Source: Rhodococcus sp. Leaf278
GTDB taxonomy: Bacteria; Actinomycetota; Actinomycetes; Mycobacteriales; Mycobacteriaceae
Direction of reading: 5' to 3'
Length of the DNA: 64,000 bases
Assembly: GCF_001426085.1 (NCBI RefSeq)
Contig: NZ_LMRR01000005.1
Coordinates: 1-64,000, forward strand
The translations under genes and the position numbers were made by a program. Below are positions 33,137 to 42,794 of the stretch, one piece after another (position 1 is the first letter of the stretch; every line of letters starts with the position of its first letter). The notes beneath the pieces are model-generated. The model was not told the origin of the DNA and did no database searches. It saw only the letters and a list, made by a program, of their open reading frames with translations.

Positions 33137-33577
33137 TCAGTTCAGCCGCTCGAGTGCCTCGGTCATCTTCTCCACCGTGTCCGGCGCGACCTTCGCCTCG
33201 AAGCCCGCCTTCAGGAACGGGCCGGCAACCTTTGCGGCACCGTTGAACTCGACCTGTGCGTGATAGTCGATCCGCGTCGATCGGCCGCCTTCCGCTGTCA
33301 GCGTGATGTCGTCGACGCTGGTGGCCGTCTTGTTCCGGCCCTCGAGCACGATGTGATTCGGCTCGTCGGTGACCAAGGTGTAGGTCAACTCCGTGGTGAT
33401 ACCGAACAGCTTGGACACGTTGTGCCACTGCGTTCCGACGGCGACCGGCCCGTCCGAAATCTGGGTGCAGCTCTGAGTTCCGGGATCCCACGACGGTGCA
33501 TTGGAAAAGTCGCGAAGAAATGCGGCTGCCTTGTCGATGGGAACAGCGGCGGTGAAGGTGCGGGTGACGTCGACCAT
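33137..33577 (-). CDS. SRPBCC-family (START-like) protein
   Basis: A 146-residue single-domain helix-grip protein of the polyketide cyclase/Bet v1-like superfamily. It starts VTRTFTAAVPIDKAAAFL, has the W in PSWDPGTQ, and ends in a long helix (APDTVEKMTEALERLN). Members bind hydrophobic ligands in a central cavity; some cyclise polyketides. It is the second gene after another SRPBCC protein (28-base gap), but the two are only distantly alike. Confidence 0.8.
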   Translation of the reverse strand: MVDVTRTFTAAVPIDKAAAFLRDFSNAPSWDPGTQSCTQISDGPVAVGTQWHNVSKLFGITTELTYTLVTDEPNHIVLEGRNKTATSVDDITLTAEGGRSTRIDYHAQVEFNGAAKVAGPFLKAGFEAKVAPDTVEKMTEALERLN

Positions 33578-33605
33578 GAGAGTTCTTTCCTGTCGTTCGG
33601 TGGGG

Positions 33606-34073
33606 TCAGTCTTCGAGTGGGACGCCGAGGTGTTCTGCGAGCCGGCGCATGGTGCCGACGATCTGGTCCTCGGTCACCCGTGGAAACCCGGCCATTTTCC
33701 GGAACTCGGGGTCGGTCACGCGCGACCAGTCGTACACCTGAGTCAGTGCGGTCCGGTCGTCGGCAATCTCTTCGAGTTCCCAGGACCACCGGGTGCCACG
33801 AGGTTCCATGCCTCGGCGATTGGGAATCCAACCGATGCGACGGTCCTGCTCGAACACGAACACGGTGTTCTCCATGACGTATTCACCCAGCTCGGGTTGA
33901 TACATGTCCATCGCGAAGGTGTCGCCCACTGCGCTCAGCGGAGTCGGGTCGATCGCGCCCCACAGCATTTCCGAGCCGTCGACCGCGGCCTGGACCTCGG
34001 GGTTGGCGAGCGCGGTGAACACGGAGGCTGGGGGAGCGTCGATCACGCGCCGGACGGTCAACTCGTCGGTCAT
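33606..34073 (-). CDS. SRPBCC/AHSA1-like protein
   Basis: A 155-residue START-like protein beginning [19 protein letters not shown], typical of the AHSA1/SRPBCC group, with [22 protein letters not shown] in the C-terminal strands. A ligand-binding role is likely and the ligand is unknown. It is transcribed before the second SRPBCC gene and diverges from glutamine synthetase III across about 190 bases. Confidence 0.8.
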   Translation of the reverse strand: MTDELTVRRVIDAPPASVFTALANPEVQAAVDGSEMLWGAIDPTPLSAVGDTFAMDMYQPELGEYVMENTVFVFEQDRRIGWIPNRRGMEPRGTRWSWELEEIADDRTALTQVYDWSRVTDPEFRKMAGFPRVTEDQIVGTMRRLAEHLGVPLED

Positions 34074-34106
34074 GGAGCACGCCTCTCAGTTGTTCGTTCC
34101 GGCTGC

Positions 34107-34141
34107 GGAGTTACCCCCGTCCGCGTGGAAAGAAACTCCGA
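34107..34141. promoter_or_regulatory. Inverted repeat upstream of glutamine synthetase III
   Basis: CGGAGTT (34107-34113) and AACTCCG (34135-34141) form exact 7-base arms in the gap between the SRPBCC gene and glutamine synthetase III. A classical GlnR box was looked for and not found. It may be an operator for either divergent gene. Confidence 0.3.
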
Positions 34142-34219
34142 TCGCCGTTTTTGCCTTGCAGTGGACACAACGACGAAACACGACCGCCACGTCGCATTCG
34201 TACAGTCGCCGGGTCGGAC

Positions 34220-34242
34220 TCCGCACAATCCAGGTGCGGAGC
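34220..34242 (+). promoter_or_regulatory. Leader hairpin of glutamine synthetase III
   Basis: CTCCGCAC and GTGCGGAG pair perfectly around a 7-base loop, ending 22 bases before the start codon. It could influence translation or mark a protein-binding site; no T-run follows, so termination is unlikely. Confidence 0.35.
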
Positions 34243-34264
34243 AGCACCTTGTCAAGGGGTAGCC

Positions 34265-36445
34265 ATGAGTGGAAATACCGTACGCCTGCAGGCGATCAAA
34301 GACGTCGAGGCGTATGTGCCGCCTGCGGTCAGCTTCGTCGGAGACGAGAAGCCGGGCGAGATCTTCGGCGAGAACGTCTTCAGCAAGGTCGTGATGCAGA
34401 AGCGTCTGCCCAAATCGGTCTTCAAGTCCGTGATGGCGACGATCGACAAGGGCAAGAAGCTCGATCCCATGGTCGCCGACGCAGTGGCGTCGGCGATGAA
34501 GGACTGGGCTTTGGAGAAGGGGGCGACGCACTACGCGCACGTCTTCTACCCGCTCACAGGCTTGACGGCCGAAAAGCACGACAGCTTCTTCGATCCCGTC
34601 GGTGACGGCAGTGCCCTCGCCGAATTCGCCGGCAAGACGTTGATCCAGGGTGAGCCCGACGCGTCGAGCTTCCCCAACGGCGGTCTGCGCAACACGTTCG
34701 AGGCTCGTGGGTACACCGGCTGGGACGTCACCAGCCCGGCGTACGTCCTCGAGAACCCGAACGGCAATACCCTGTGCATCCCGACGGTGTTCGTCTCGAT
34801 GACAGGTGAGGCCCTCGACCACAAGACACCCCTGCTGCGTTCGCAGCAGGCGATGGGCGGACACGCCGAGCGCATCCTGAAGCTGTTCGGACACGAGAAC
34901 ATCGAGAACATCGTCTCGTTCTGTGGTCCTGAGCAGGAGTATTTCCTCGTCGACCGGCACTTCTTCCTGGCCCGTCCGGACCTGCTCAACGCGGGCCGCA
35001 CCCTGTTCGGCTCGAAGCCGCCCAAGGGCCAGGAATTCGACGACCACTACTTCGGAGCCATCCCCGAGCGCGTGCTCGGCTTCATGATGGACACCGAGCG
35101 GGAGCTGTTCAAGCTCGGAATCCCGGCCAAGACTCGGCACAACGAAGTCGCTCCCGGACAGTTCGAGATCGCGCCGATGTTCGAGCGCGGCAACATCGCA
35201 GCCGATCACCAGCAGCTGTTGATGACGACGTTCAAGACGATCGCCAAGAAGCACGGTATGGAGTGTCTGTTCCACGAGAAGCCGTTCGAAGGCGTCAACG
35301 GCTCGGGCAAGCACGTCAACTTCTCGCTCGGCAACTCCGAGCTCGGATCGCTGCTGGTACCCGGCGACAACCCACACGACAACGCGCAGTTCCTGGTCTT
35401 CTGCGCCGCCGTCATCCGCGCGGTACACAAGTACGGTGGTCTGCTGCGCGCCTCGGTGGCGTCGGCGACCAACGATCACCGTCTCGGGGCCAACGAGGCT
35501 CCGCCCGCGATCATCTCGATCTTCCTCGGTGATCAGTTGGCCGACGTGTTCGATCAGATCGCCAAGGGCGCAGCGACGTCCTCGAAGGGCAAGGGCACCA
35601 TGATGATCGGTGCCGATACCCTGCCCGTCCTGCCGACCGATCCCGGCGACCGCAACCGGACCAGCCCGTTCGCGTTCACCGGCAACAGGTTCGAGTTCCG
35701 CGCTCCCGGCTCGATGCAGACCGTCAACGGCCCGATGGTCACGATCAACACGATCATGGCGGAGGCCCTCGACTACATGGCGACCAACCTCGAGGCCGCT
35801 GTCGCCGACGGCACCGATTTCGACACCGCCGTGCAGAACCTGCTGACGGAGATCATCACCGAACACGGTGCGGTGGTGTTCAACGGTGACGGTTACTCGG
35901 ACAACTGGCAGGTCGAGGCCGAAGCACGGGGACTGCCGAATCTGCGTACCACCCTCGATGCGTTGCCGGAGTTGATCTCCGAGTCGGCTATGGAACTGTT
36001 CGAGAAGTACAAGGTGTTCAACCACCGAGAGATGCACTCGCGCTACGAGATCGGGCTCGAACAGTATGCGCTGACGGTGTTCGTCGAAGCGCGGTTGACG
36101 CTGGAAATGGGTCAGACGTCCATCCTGCCCGCGGCGGTGCGCTATCAGACGGAACTGGCGCAGAATGTCAGTGCGCTCAAGGGTGCAGGCGTCGACGACG
36201 TGGACATGACGGCGCTGCAGGCGGTTTCGGCTCCACTGTCGGAGCTGCGCGCAGCGTTGGCGACATTGAAGAGCGCACTGGAAGCCGACCCGGGTGGCGA
36301 CGCGTTGGCCGAGGCCGAGCACGCCAAGGACGCCCTGCTACCCGCCATGGCTGCCGTCCGTGCTGCGTCGGACACACTGGAGGCGATGGTGGCCGACGAT
36401 CTTTGGCCGCTGCCGACGTACCAGGAAATGCTGTACATCCTGTAA
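34265..36445 (+). CDS. glnN: Glutamine synthetase type III
   Basis: A 726-residue enzyme of the large GSIII class, which makes glutamine from glutamate, ammonia and ATP. The length is normal for GSIII and far from the 450-480 of GSI. Diagnostic segments include [12 protein letters not shown] (metal-binding Glu), the glutamate/ATP region [18 protein letters not shown], and a C-terminal helical region specific to the class. Actinomycetes usually rely on GSI (glnA), so this is an additional isozyme. The ATG at 34265 has AAGGGG upstream, and two inverted repeats lie in the leader region. Confidence 0.93.
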   Translation: MSGNTVRLQAIKDVEAYVPPAVSFVGDEKPGEIFGENVFSKVVMQKRLPKSVFKSVMATIDKGKKLDPMVADAVASAMKDWALEKGATHYAHVFYPLTGLTAEKHDSFFDPVGDGSALAEFAGKTLIQGEPDASSFPNGGLRNTFEARGYTGWDVTSPAYVLENPNGNTLCIPTVFVSMTGEALDHKTPLLRSQQAMGGHAERILKLFGHENIENIVSFCGPEQEYFLVDRHFFLARPDLLNAGRTLFGSKPPKGQEFDDHYFGAIPERVLGFMMDTERELFKLGIPAKTRHNEVAPGQFEIAPMFERGNIAADHQQLLMTTFKTIAKKHGMECLFHEKPFEGVNGSGKHVNFSLGNSELGSLLVPGDNPHDNAQFLVFCAAVIRAVHKYGGLLRASVASATNDHRLGANEAPPAIISIFLGDQLADVFDQIAKGAATSSKGKGTMMIGADTLPVLPTDPGDRNRTSPFAFTGNRFEFRAPGSMQTVNGPMVTINTIMAEALDYMATNLEAAVADGTDFDTAVQNLLTEIITEHGAVVFNGDGYSDNWQVEAEARGLPNLRTTLDALPELISESAMELFEKYKVFNHREMHSRYEIGLEQYALTVFVEARLTLEMGQTSILPAAVRYQTELAQNVSALKGAGVDDVDMTALQAVSAPLSELRAALATLKSALEADPGGDALAEAEHAKDALLPAMAAVRAASDTLEAMVADDLWPLPTYQEMLYIL

Positions 36446-36545
36446 TTGCGTGAGCAATGTCTCGGATCGGAATAGCTTCATGGATCTCGATCGTTCGAGT
36501 GGTCAGTGGCAAAGATTGTGCACGCACTCGTAAGGAGAGAGATCC

Positions 36546-37619
36546 ATGAAGCTGTTTACCCCGTTGGCCCTCGGTGACTTGAAGCTCGACAACCGGTTGG
36601 TGATGGCTCCGCTGACGCGGGTGCGTTCCGGCAAGGACGGGGTGCCTGGTCCGCTGGTGGTCGAGCACTACAAGCAGCGCGCATCCCTGGGTCTGATCGT
36701 CAGTGAAGGCACCTACCCGAGCCACGCGGGTCAGGGCTTCCCGGGCCAGCCCGGTCTGGTGACGGACGAGCAGATCGAGGGTTGGCGTAACGTTGCCGAC
36801 GCGGTGCACGCCGATGGCGGACGTATCGTCGCGCAGGTGATGCATGCGGGCCGCGTCACCCATGAGGCGACCACGGGTGGCCACGAGGTTGTCGGACCCA
36901 GCGCCATCGCCATCGAGGGCGAGACTCACACGTACGAGGGCAAGAAGGCGTACCCCACCCCGCGCGCCCTACGCGAGGACGAGCTGCCCTCGGTGATCGC
37001 CGACTTCGTGCAGGCGTCGAAGAATGCGATTGCCGCCGGCATGGACGGCGTCGAGATTCACGGTGCCAACGGGTACCTGCTGCACGAATTCCTCTCGCCG
37101 GCATCGAACCAGCGGGACGACAAGTTCGGCGGCTCGCCCGAGAACCGTGCGCGCTTCGTGGCCGAGGTGGTCGAGGCAGTGGTTGCCGCTCTGGGAGCAG
37201 GCAAGGTGGGAATTCGCATCTCACCTGAGCACAACATTCAGGATGCCCTCGAGACGGACGCCGACGACGTGCGTGCCACCTACCGCGCATTGGTAGACCG
37301 AATCGCACCGTTGGGTCTGGCGTACCTCAGTGTGCTGCACAAGGATCCGGCCGGTGAGCTGGTGCAGGATCTGCGCGCAGCGTTCGGCGGTGCCGTATTG
37401 GTCAATAGCGGTTTCGGTGAGATCACCACCCGCGACGAGGCGCTTTCGCTCCTGGACGACGGAATCGGCGAGGCCATCGTCGTCGGACGTCCGGCAATCG
37501 CCAACCCCGACCTCGCCTACCGCTGGCGCGAGGATCTGCCGTTGAACGAGCCCGATCCGAGCACCTTCTACACCGACGGTGCCAAGGGCTACACGGACTA
37601 CCCGGCGCTGCAGCACTGA
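36546..37619 (+). CDS. Old Yellow Enzyme family NADH:flavin oxidoreductase
   Basis: A 357-residue FMN-dependent ene-reductase with a TIM barrel. MAPLTRVRSGKDGVP near the N terminus belongs to the flavin site. The substrate-anchoring His/Asn pair is in GVEIHGANGYLLHEFLSP (about His172 and Asn175), and VGRPAIANPDLAYRWR closes the phosphate site. Such enzymes reduce activated C=C bonds, nitro-esters or quinone-like toxicants. The start has a very strong AAGGAGAGAG site. It stands alone between glutamine synthetase III and the convergent TctCBA genes. Confidence 0.92.
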   Translation: MKLFTPLALGDLKLDNRLVMAPLTRVRSGKDGVPGPLVVEHYKQRASLGLIVSEGTYPSHAGQGFPGQPGLVTDEQIEGWRNVADAVHADGGRIVAQVMHAGRVTHEATTGGHEVVGPSAIAIEGETHTYEGKKAYPTPRALREDELPSVIADFVQASKNAIAAGMDGVEIHGANGYLLHEFLSPASNQRDDKFGGSPENRARFVAEVVEAVVAALGAGKVGIRISPEHNIQDALETDADDVRATYRALVDRIAPLGLAYLSVLHKDPAGELVQDLRAAFGGAVLVNSGFGEITTRDEALSLLDDGIGEAIVVGRPAIANPDLAYRWREDLPLNEPDPSTFYTDGAKGYTDYPALQH

Positions 37620-37647
37620 CGAACGCGCTGGACGTTTGCCCATCAGA

Positions 37648-37685
37648 TATCCACATGCCCACCGTCACAGGTGGGCATGTGGATA
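37648..37685. terminator. Terminator-like hairpin between convergent genes
   Basis: A 16-bp perfect stem (37648-37663 with 37670-37685) encloses a 6-base loop between the ene-reductase and the convergent tctA gene. No T-run follows on either strand, so termination would depend on the stem alone, as is common in actinomycetes. Confidence 0.65.
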
Positions 37686-37712
37686 ATCTGTGGGCGAACC
37701 GTTCGGGCGCTG

Positions 37713-39218
37713 CTAGAAGTCCGCGGTCTTGCGGGCGCGGATCTTGCTGACGATCGAGAACACCACGGCGATGATCATCAGTGCGTACAGCACGATGGTG
37801 ATGCCGCTACTGACGAGGATCGACGGGTCGCCCTCGCTGACGGCCAGTGCGCGTCGAAGTGATTCCTCGGCGAGTGGGCCGAGGATCACCGCGATCAGCA
37901 CCGGGGCGAGCGGAATCTCGTAGCGCCGCATCATGAATCCGACGATGCCGAGCCCGAGCATGAAGATCAGGTCCACGATCGACGCACTCGATGCGTACAC
38001 GCCGAGGGCGGCGAACACCGAGATTCCGGCGTAGAGGTAGTTCTTCGGGATCTTGAGCAGCTGTGCCCACAACGGTGCGAACGGCAGGTTGAGAATCAGC
38101 AACACGATCATCGCCACGAACAGGCTGGCCAGCAGTGCCCAGACGATGTCGCCGCTGCGCTCGAACAACAGTGGTCCGGGCTGCATGCCGTACTGCTGGA
38201 AGGCCGCCAACATGATTGCTGCGGTGGCCGACGTGGGTAGACCCAGAGCCAGTAGCGCTCCCATTGCCGTACCCGCCGTGGAGTTACCGGCGGCTTCCGG
38301 TCCGGCGACGCCTCGAATCGCGCCCTTGCCGAACATGGGCTTCTCACGCTTGCGATCGAGCCTGCGCTCGGTGCCGTACGCCAGGAAACTCGGCACTTCG
38401 GCACCGCCCGCGGGGATCACGCCGAACGGCACACCGAATGCCGTGCCGCGCATCCACGCCGGCAAGGCATCGCGGAATTCGGCCTTGCTCAACCAGGGGC
38501 GGCCCTGCGACTTGATCAGGGTGCGGTCCTCGGGCCGGCCGATCTTCGACGCGATGTGGATGACCTCACCGAGCGCGAGCATCGCGACGGTGATCACGAC
38601 TATGTGGATGCCGTCGAACAGGGCCGGGACCTCGAAGGTGAAACGTGAAGCGCCCGAGGGGCCGTCGATTCCGATGACGGCGAGGGTGAGGCCGATGAGC
38701 AATGCGGTCAGGCCCTTGAGTGCCGAGTCGGAGACCACCGCCGAGGTGGCGATGAAGGCGAAGACTGCCAGTGCGAGGTATTCGGCCGGGCCGAAGTTGG
38801 TCGCCAACGACGCAAGCGTCGGGGCGAAGAACACCACCAGGGTGGTCGCAACGATGCCGCCGATGAAGGCACCGATGGCGGACGTTGCCAAAGCCTGTGG
38901 CGCTCTGCCGTTCTTGGCCATCCGGTGACCCTCGAACGTGCCAGCGATGGCCGTGCTGTTGCCGGGTGTGTTCATCAGGATGCCGGAGATCGAATCGCCG
39001 AACAGGCCGCCGAAATACACTCCGGCGAACATGATCAACGCGGCAGTGGGGTCGAGGGTGAAGGTGACCGGCAGCAGCAGGGCCACCGCCATGGCCGAAC
39101 CCAGACCGGGCAGGACACCCACGGCGGTGCCGAGCAGCGCGCCGACGAACACCCACACCAGGTTCATCGGTGTCAGCGCGGTGCCGAACCCGTCGAGAAG
39201 ATTACTCAATGAATCCAT
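37713..39218 (-). CDS. tctA: Tripartite tricarboxylate transporter, large permease TctA
   Basis: A 501-residue membrane protein with about twelve segments; it is the main channel subunit of a TTT-type, ion-driven importer for citrate-like carboxylates. Family landmarks are GVLPGLGSAMAVALLLP, GVYFGGLFGDSISGILMNTP and VFFAPTLASLATNFGPAEY. It is the last gene of a tctC-tctB-tctA operon, 16 bases after tctB. No citrate two-component system lies beside it, so the substrate could be another organic acid. Confidence 0.94.
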   Translation of the reverse strand: MDSLSNLLDGFGTALTPMNLVWVFVGALLGTAVGVLPGLGSAMAVALLLPVTFTLDPTAALIMFAGVYFGGLFGDSISGILMNTPGNSTAIAGTFEGHRMAKNGRAPQALATSAIGAFIGGIVATTLVVFFAPTLASLATNFGPAEYLALAVFAFIATSAVVSDSALKGLTALLIGLTLAVIGIDGPSGASRFTFEVPALFDGIHIVVITVAMLALGEVIHIASKIGRPEDRTLIKSQGRPWLSKAEFRDALPAWMRGTAFGVPFGVIPAGGAEVPSFLAYGTERRLDRKREKPMFGKGAIRGVAGPEAAGNSTAGTAMGALLALGLPTSATAAIMLAAFQQYGMQPGPLLFERSGDIVWALLASLFVAMIVLLILNLPFAPLWAQLLKIPKNYLYAGISVFAALGVYASSASIVDLIFMLGLGIVGFMMRRYEIPLAPVLIAVILGPLAEESLRRALAVSEGDPSILVSSGITIVLYALMIIAVVFSIVSKIRARKTADF

Positions 39219-39234
39219 CGAAAATTCAGCTCCG

Positions 39235-39765
39235 TCAGAAGATCTGGGCGAGGACGCCGCCGGGCAAGGTCAGGCCGAGGCCCGCGGAGAATGCGATCTG
39301 AATCGTGCTCGAGACCAGCAGTGCGACTGCCGCGTCGAACACGTAACGGCGACCGCCCAATCCGACCGACACACCCCAGAACAGCAGTGCGCCCGCGAGA
39401 ACCCAGCCCAGCGGGTCGAGGAGGGCGATGAACACAGCCACCGATCCGACGGTGATGGACAGCGTGCGCCAATTGCTGACGGAACCGGTGTGCGGCTGTC
39501 CGTCGTCGTCGACGCCACGATCGATCTCGTCGGGTTTGACCAGCAGTTGAATGGTGACCAGTATGGCGACGACGAAGCATCCGCCGGCCACGATGGCCGG
39601 AAATACCTGCGGGCCAGGGGAAGTGGCGGTCGGCGGAACTTCCATGGTGAGAGTTCCGTAGACCAGAAATACTCCCAGTGCGACGAGTAGCGCCGGAACG
39701 ATCAGTCCACTGCGTCCCGTCCAGAACGATCGGGATGTGTCCGTGTCGGTAGTCGTTGTTGTCAT
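39235..39765 (-). CDS. tctB: Tripartite tricarboxylate transporter, small permease TctB
   Basis: A 176-residue membrane protein with four hydrophobic segments and the family landmark PGPQVFPAIVAGGCFVVA. It is the small membrane subunit that works with TctA. The ATG at 39765 overlaps the tctC stop by four bases (ATGA). The N terminus is a threonine-rich stretch (MTTTTTDTDTSRS). A longer reading to 39888 would run inside tctC and is not supported. Confidence 0.88.
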   Translation of the reverse strand: MTTTTTDTDTSRSFWTGRSGLIVPALLVALGVFLVYGTLTMEVPPTATSPGPQVFPAIVAGGCFVVAILVTIQLLVKPDEIDRGVDDDGQPHTGSVSNWRTLSITVGSVAVFIALLDPLGWVLAGALLFWGVSVGLGGRRYVFDAAVALLVSSTIQIAFSAGLGLTLPGGVLAQIF

Positions 39766-40751
39766 ACCAGCCCCAGCTCCTCGAGAAGTCCGGTGATGCG
39801 TGTCTGCTCGACCTCGAGGAATTCGCCGAATTCGTCTCCGGTCAGAACCGATTCCTTCCAACGGTTGCGTTCGACCGCCGTCGCCCACTGCTCGGTCTCG
39901 ACCATCTCGGAGACGATGTCGATCAGAGTCTGGCGATCCTCGTCGGAGATGCCCGGTGCCGCAACGATTCCTCGCCAGTTCACGAGGTCGACGTTGTAAC
40001 CCTGTTCGATGAACGTGTCCACGTCGAAGCCCTCGAGCGGCTCGGGCGCGGCCACGGCGAGTGCACGCACGTTGCCGGCCTCGATCTGGTCCCGGAAGTC
40101 GTTGAACCCACTGACCGCGACGCCGACGGTGTTCGACAGCAGCGACGTCAGGACCTCGCCGCCACCGGAGTAGGCGATGTAATTGATTGCGGCCGGATCG
40201 ATGTCGGCTTCCTGCGCCAATTGGCCCGCCACGATGTGGTCGATGCCGCCGAGCGAACCGCCGCCGATCGGCAGGCCGCCGGGGTTCGCCCGCCAGGCCT
40301 CGATCATGTCCTCGAGATTCTGGAGCGGCGAGTCTTTCGGTACGACGAACACCTCGAAGTCCTCGGCGAGTTTGGCGATCGGAACGGTGTCGGCGAGGGT
40401 GGTCTCGGAGTTGTTGATCGCGATGCCGCCCAGCATCACGGTGCCGGTGATCATGACGGTGGTGGGCTGACCGCTGAGGTTCTCGAGTTGGCTCAACCCG
40501 ATGGTGCCGCCTGCCCCTGGAACGTTGACGACTTGGGCATTGTTGACGATGCCGTCGCTGCGCAGTGCTTGCTGCGATTCACGGGCGACGAGGTCCCAGC
40601 CACCGCCCGCGGCGGCCGGTGCAATCAACGTGAGCTTGGCGCGGGCGTCGGAGCCGCTGGCGCTGTTGGCGGCATCGATTCCCGCGACGGTCACCGCTCC
40701 CACCACCACCAGGGCTCCGGCCGTTCGTAGCAATGTGGGCGATATCGCCAT
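39762..40751 (-). CDS. tctC: Tripartite tricarboxylate transporter, solute-binding protein TctC
   Basis: A 329-residue extracytoplasmic binding protein with an N-terminal signal (LLRTAGALVVVGAVTVAG). The Bug-family pattern is clear: LIAPAAAGGGWDLVAR, NVPGAGGTIGLSQLE and GGGSLGGIDHIVAGQL. No lipobox cysteine was seen, so it is probably secreted or anchored by an uncleaved helix. It captures a carboxylate outside the cell for TctBA. It is the first gene of the operon and diverges from the universal stress protein gene. Confidence 0.92.
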   Translation of the reverse strand: MAISPTLLRTAGALVVVGAVTVAGIDAANSASGSDARAKLTLIAPAAAGGGWDLVARESQQALRSDGIVNNAQVVNVPGAGGTIGLSQLENLSGQPTTVMITGTVMLGGIAINNSETTLADTVPIAKLAEDFEVFVVPKDSPLQNLEDMIEAWRANPGGLPIGGGSLGGIDHIVAGQLAQEADIDPAAINYIAYSGGGEVLTSLLSNTVGVAVSGFNDFRDQIEAGNVRALAVAAPEPLEGFDVDTFIEQGYNVDLVNWRGIVAAPGISDEDRQTLIDIVSEMVETEQWATAVERNRWKESVLTGDEFGEFLEVEQTRITGLLEELGLV

Positions 40752-40864
40752 CAGAGACCTTTCGTGTGGTGTGTCACAGCGTCAGGTTAGATACAGTTTG
40801 TCCGATTAGTCCAGTTCACAACGTCGAGGGCGATCTTCGATGGATTCGAGCAAGGGGAACGACC

Positions 40865-41257
40865 GTGTCTGTAGGCAGCGCAGTGGCAGTAGCGATGAGC
40901 AACACCCCCGAGGGGCAGGAAGCGCTGCGACGCGGTGCCGCGGAGGCCGAGCTGCGTCAGGCCGAGCTGATCGTATTGTCCGTGGTGGACCGCGATTCCG
41001 TGTCGGCGGAGGACCGCAGCGCGGCGCAGGCCGAGGTGGAGCGAGCTCTTCCGGGAAAGGCGACGACCGTACGGGTCGAGCCGGACGGTGGTGACCCGGC
41101 GGGTGCCCTGGTGGATCTTGTCGCCGACGTCGGTGCTGGCATGGTCGTCATCGGCTCGAAGCGTCGATCGGCCGTCGGCAAGTTTCTGATGGGCAGCACC
41201 GTCCAGCGAGTGTTGCTGGACTGCCCGGTTCCCGTCCTCGTCGTGAAGGCGCCCTGA
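40865..41257 (+). CDS. Universal stress protein (UspA family)
   Basis: A 130-residue single-domain Usp. The ATP-binding pattern G-x2-G-x9-G-S/T is close to GSKRRSAVGKFLMGSTVQRV, followed by DCPVPVLVV, the usual final strand. Such proteins help cells survive starvation or redox stress. GTG at 40865 is chosen because AAGGGGAAC precedes it. It diverges from tctC; the link to that transporter is unclear. Confidence 0.85.
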   Translation: MSVGSAVAVAMSNTPEGQEALRRGAAEAELRQAELIVLSVVDRDSVSAEDRSAAQAEVERALPGKATTVRVEPDGGDPAGALVDLVADVGAGMVVIGSKRRSAVGKFLMGSTVQRVLLDCPVPVLVVKAP

Positions 41258-41313
41258 CAGTTCTCGGTCCGGTAGGATCGGACAAATCTCCCACCATTCG
41301 ACCCTGAGGAATC

Positions 41314-41391
41314 ATGGACAGCGATAAACCCGGGCCGGACACGGCTCCCCGCACCACAGCTACCACGTGCGAGGCGGTGTCCGGCGAATGA
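41314..41391 (+). CDS. Possible 25-residue leader peptide upstream of CNNM gene
   Basis: A short frame beginning ATGGACAGCGAT reads through 25 codons and ends with TGA exactly on the ATG of the following membrane-protein gene (ATGA overlap). An AGGA lies 3 bases before its ATG, closer than ideal. The peptide is Thr/Pro-rich with no membrane segment. The stop-start overlap is the main support: translating it would deliver ribosomes to the next gene, which has no good ribosome site of its own. It may be a chance frame. Confidence 0.35.
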   Translation: MDSDKPGPDTAPRTTATTCEAVSGE

Positions 41392-42794
41392 GCGTTCTGC
41401 TCACTCTTCTGCTCGGCCTGCTCGTCGTTTTTCTCATCACCGTCGCGACCGGTTACTTCGTGGCCCAGGAATTCGCGTACATGACCGTCGACCGGTCTCG
41501 GCTCAAAGCACGCGCCGAGGCCGGCGATGCCGTTGCAGCTCGCACGTTGACCGTCACCAAACGCACGTCGTTCATGCTTTCCGGCGCGCAGCTGGGCATC
41601 ACGGTCACTGGATTGCTGGTCGGCTACGTTGCCGAACCGCTGATCGGGCAATCGTTCGGCGCAATCCTCGGCGGTATCGGAGTGCCGACGGCCGTCGGTG
41701 TCGGACTCGGTGCCGTTCTGGCGATCACGTTCGCAACGTTCGTACAGATGCTCTTCGGTGAACTGTTTCCGAAGAACTTCGCGATCGCTCGTCCGGAGCC
41801 GGTGGCGCGATGGCTCTCGCTGTCGACGACCATCTATCTCAAGCTCTTCGGCTGGCTGATCACGATCTTCGATCAGTCGTCGAACCTCCTGCTCAAAGCG
41901 CTGAAGATCGAGCCCGTGCACGATGTGGAACATTCGGCCAGTCCCCGCGACCTCGAGCACATCGTCTCTGACTCCCGCGAGACGGGCGACCTGCCCGACG
42001 AGCTGTCGACCCTGCTCGATCGCATTCTCGACTTTCCTACGCGCAACGTCGAGCACGCCATGATCCCGCGTTCACGAGCCGCCACGGTGCGCGACACCGA
42101 CACGCTCGGTGAGGTGAAAGCGCTGATGGGCCAGGAGCATTCGCGTTATCCAGTGCTCGACGAGGACGACGGAATCGTCGGCGTGGTCCACCTGCACGAC
42201 GTGCTTGCTTCCCCGCAGCCCGACTCGACGCCGATCTCCGGACTCACCCGCGACGCACTGATTCTGCCCGAAATGCAGAGTCTGCCCGACGCGATGCGCG
42301 AGCTGCGGGCAACACGGAACCAATTGGCCTGTGTCATAGACGAATACGGCGGCCTCACCGGCGTGATCACCATCGAGGATCTCGCGGAGGAGCTCGTCGG
42401 TGAAATCACCGACGAGCACGACGACGGTGTACTCGACCCGAGCCCGGTCAGCGCCGACGACGGCAGCTGGACGATGGCGGGCGAGGTGCACGTCGACGAG
42501 GTCGAGCGTGCGATCGGGGTGGATCTGCCCGACGGTGACTACGAGACCATCGCCGGATTCGCAATCGCGCACCACGGTTCGCTGCCCGACGTCGGTACCC
42601 GCATCGAAGTGGATCTGCCGCCGGACAACGCAGATCTGGCCAATGACGACGAGACGCCCATTCGATTCGTCACGATCGAGGTGCAGGAGATCGACAGTCA
42701 CGTGCCGTCACTGCTCACCCTGACCATCGACGAGCGGGCAACCGAGCTCGACGAGAATGCGGCCGAGTCCGACATTGCAGGAGCACACCGATGA
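41388..42794 (+). CDS. CNNM/CorC (hemolysin C-like) family membrane protein with CBS domains
   Basis: A 468-residue protein. A DUF21/CNNM transmembrane domain fills residues 1-190 (GYFVAQEFAYMTVDRSRLK, GAQLGITVTGLLVGY, LFGELFPKNFAI). It is followed by a CBS pair (about 210-340: RNVEHAMIPRSR, ACVIDEYGGLTGVITIEDL) and a C-terminal CorC_HlyC domain. Relatives are linked to magnesium or cobalt efflux and to resistance to ion stress. The stop overlaps the ATG of a second CNNM protein, so the two likely form a hetero-oligomer. Confidence 0.9.
   Translation: MSVLLTLLLGLLVVFLITVATGYFVAQEFAYMTVDRSRLKARAEAGDAVAARTLTVTKRTSFMLSGAQLGITVTGLLVGYVAEPLIGQSFGAILGGIGVPTAVGVGLGAVLAITFATFVQMLFGELFPKNFAIARPEPVARWLSLSTTIYLKLFGWLITIFDQSSNLLLKALKIEPVHDVEHSASPRDLEHIVSDSRETGDLPDELSTLLDRILDFPTRNVEHAMIPRSRAATVRDTDTLGEVKALMGQEHSRYPVLDEDDGIVGVVHLHDVLASPQPDSTPISGLTRDALILPEMQSLPDAMRELRATRNQLACVIDEYGGLTGVITIEDLAEELVGEITDEHDDGVLDPSPVSADDGSWTMAGEVHVDEVERAIGVDLPDGDYETIAGFAIAHHGSLPDVGTRIEVDLPPDNADLANDDETPIRFVTIEVQEIDSHVPSLLTLTIDERATELDENAAESDIAGAHR

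Noticed and set aside
34070-36322. Long antisense open frame opposite glutamine synthetase III
   Set aside because: Its composition mirrors the codon bias of the real gene, it has no ribosome site or domain, and the opposite strand encodes a full GSIII.
37713-40751. Citrate-specific TctCBA system
   Set aside because: No citrate sensor kinase or lyase genes are adjacent; Bug-type binding proteins vary widely, so only a carboxylate transporter is claimed.
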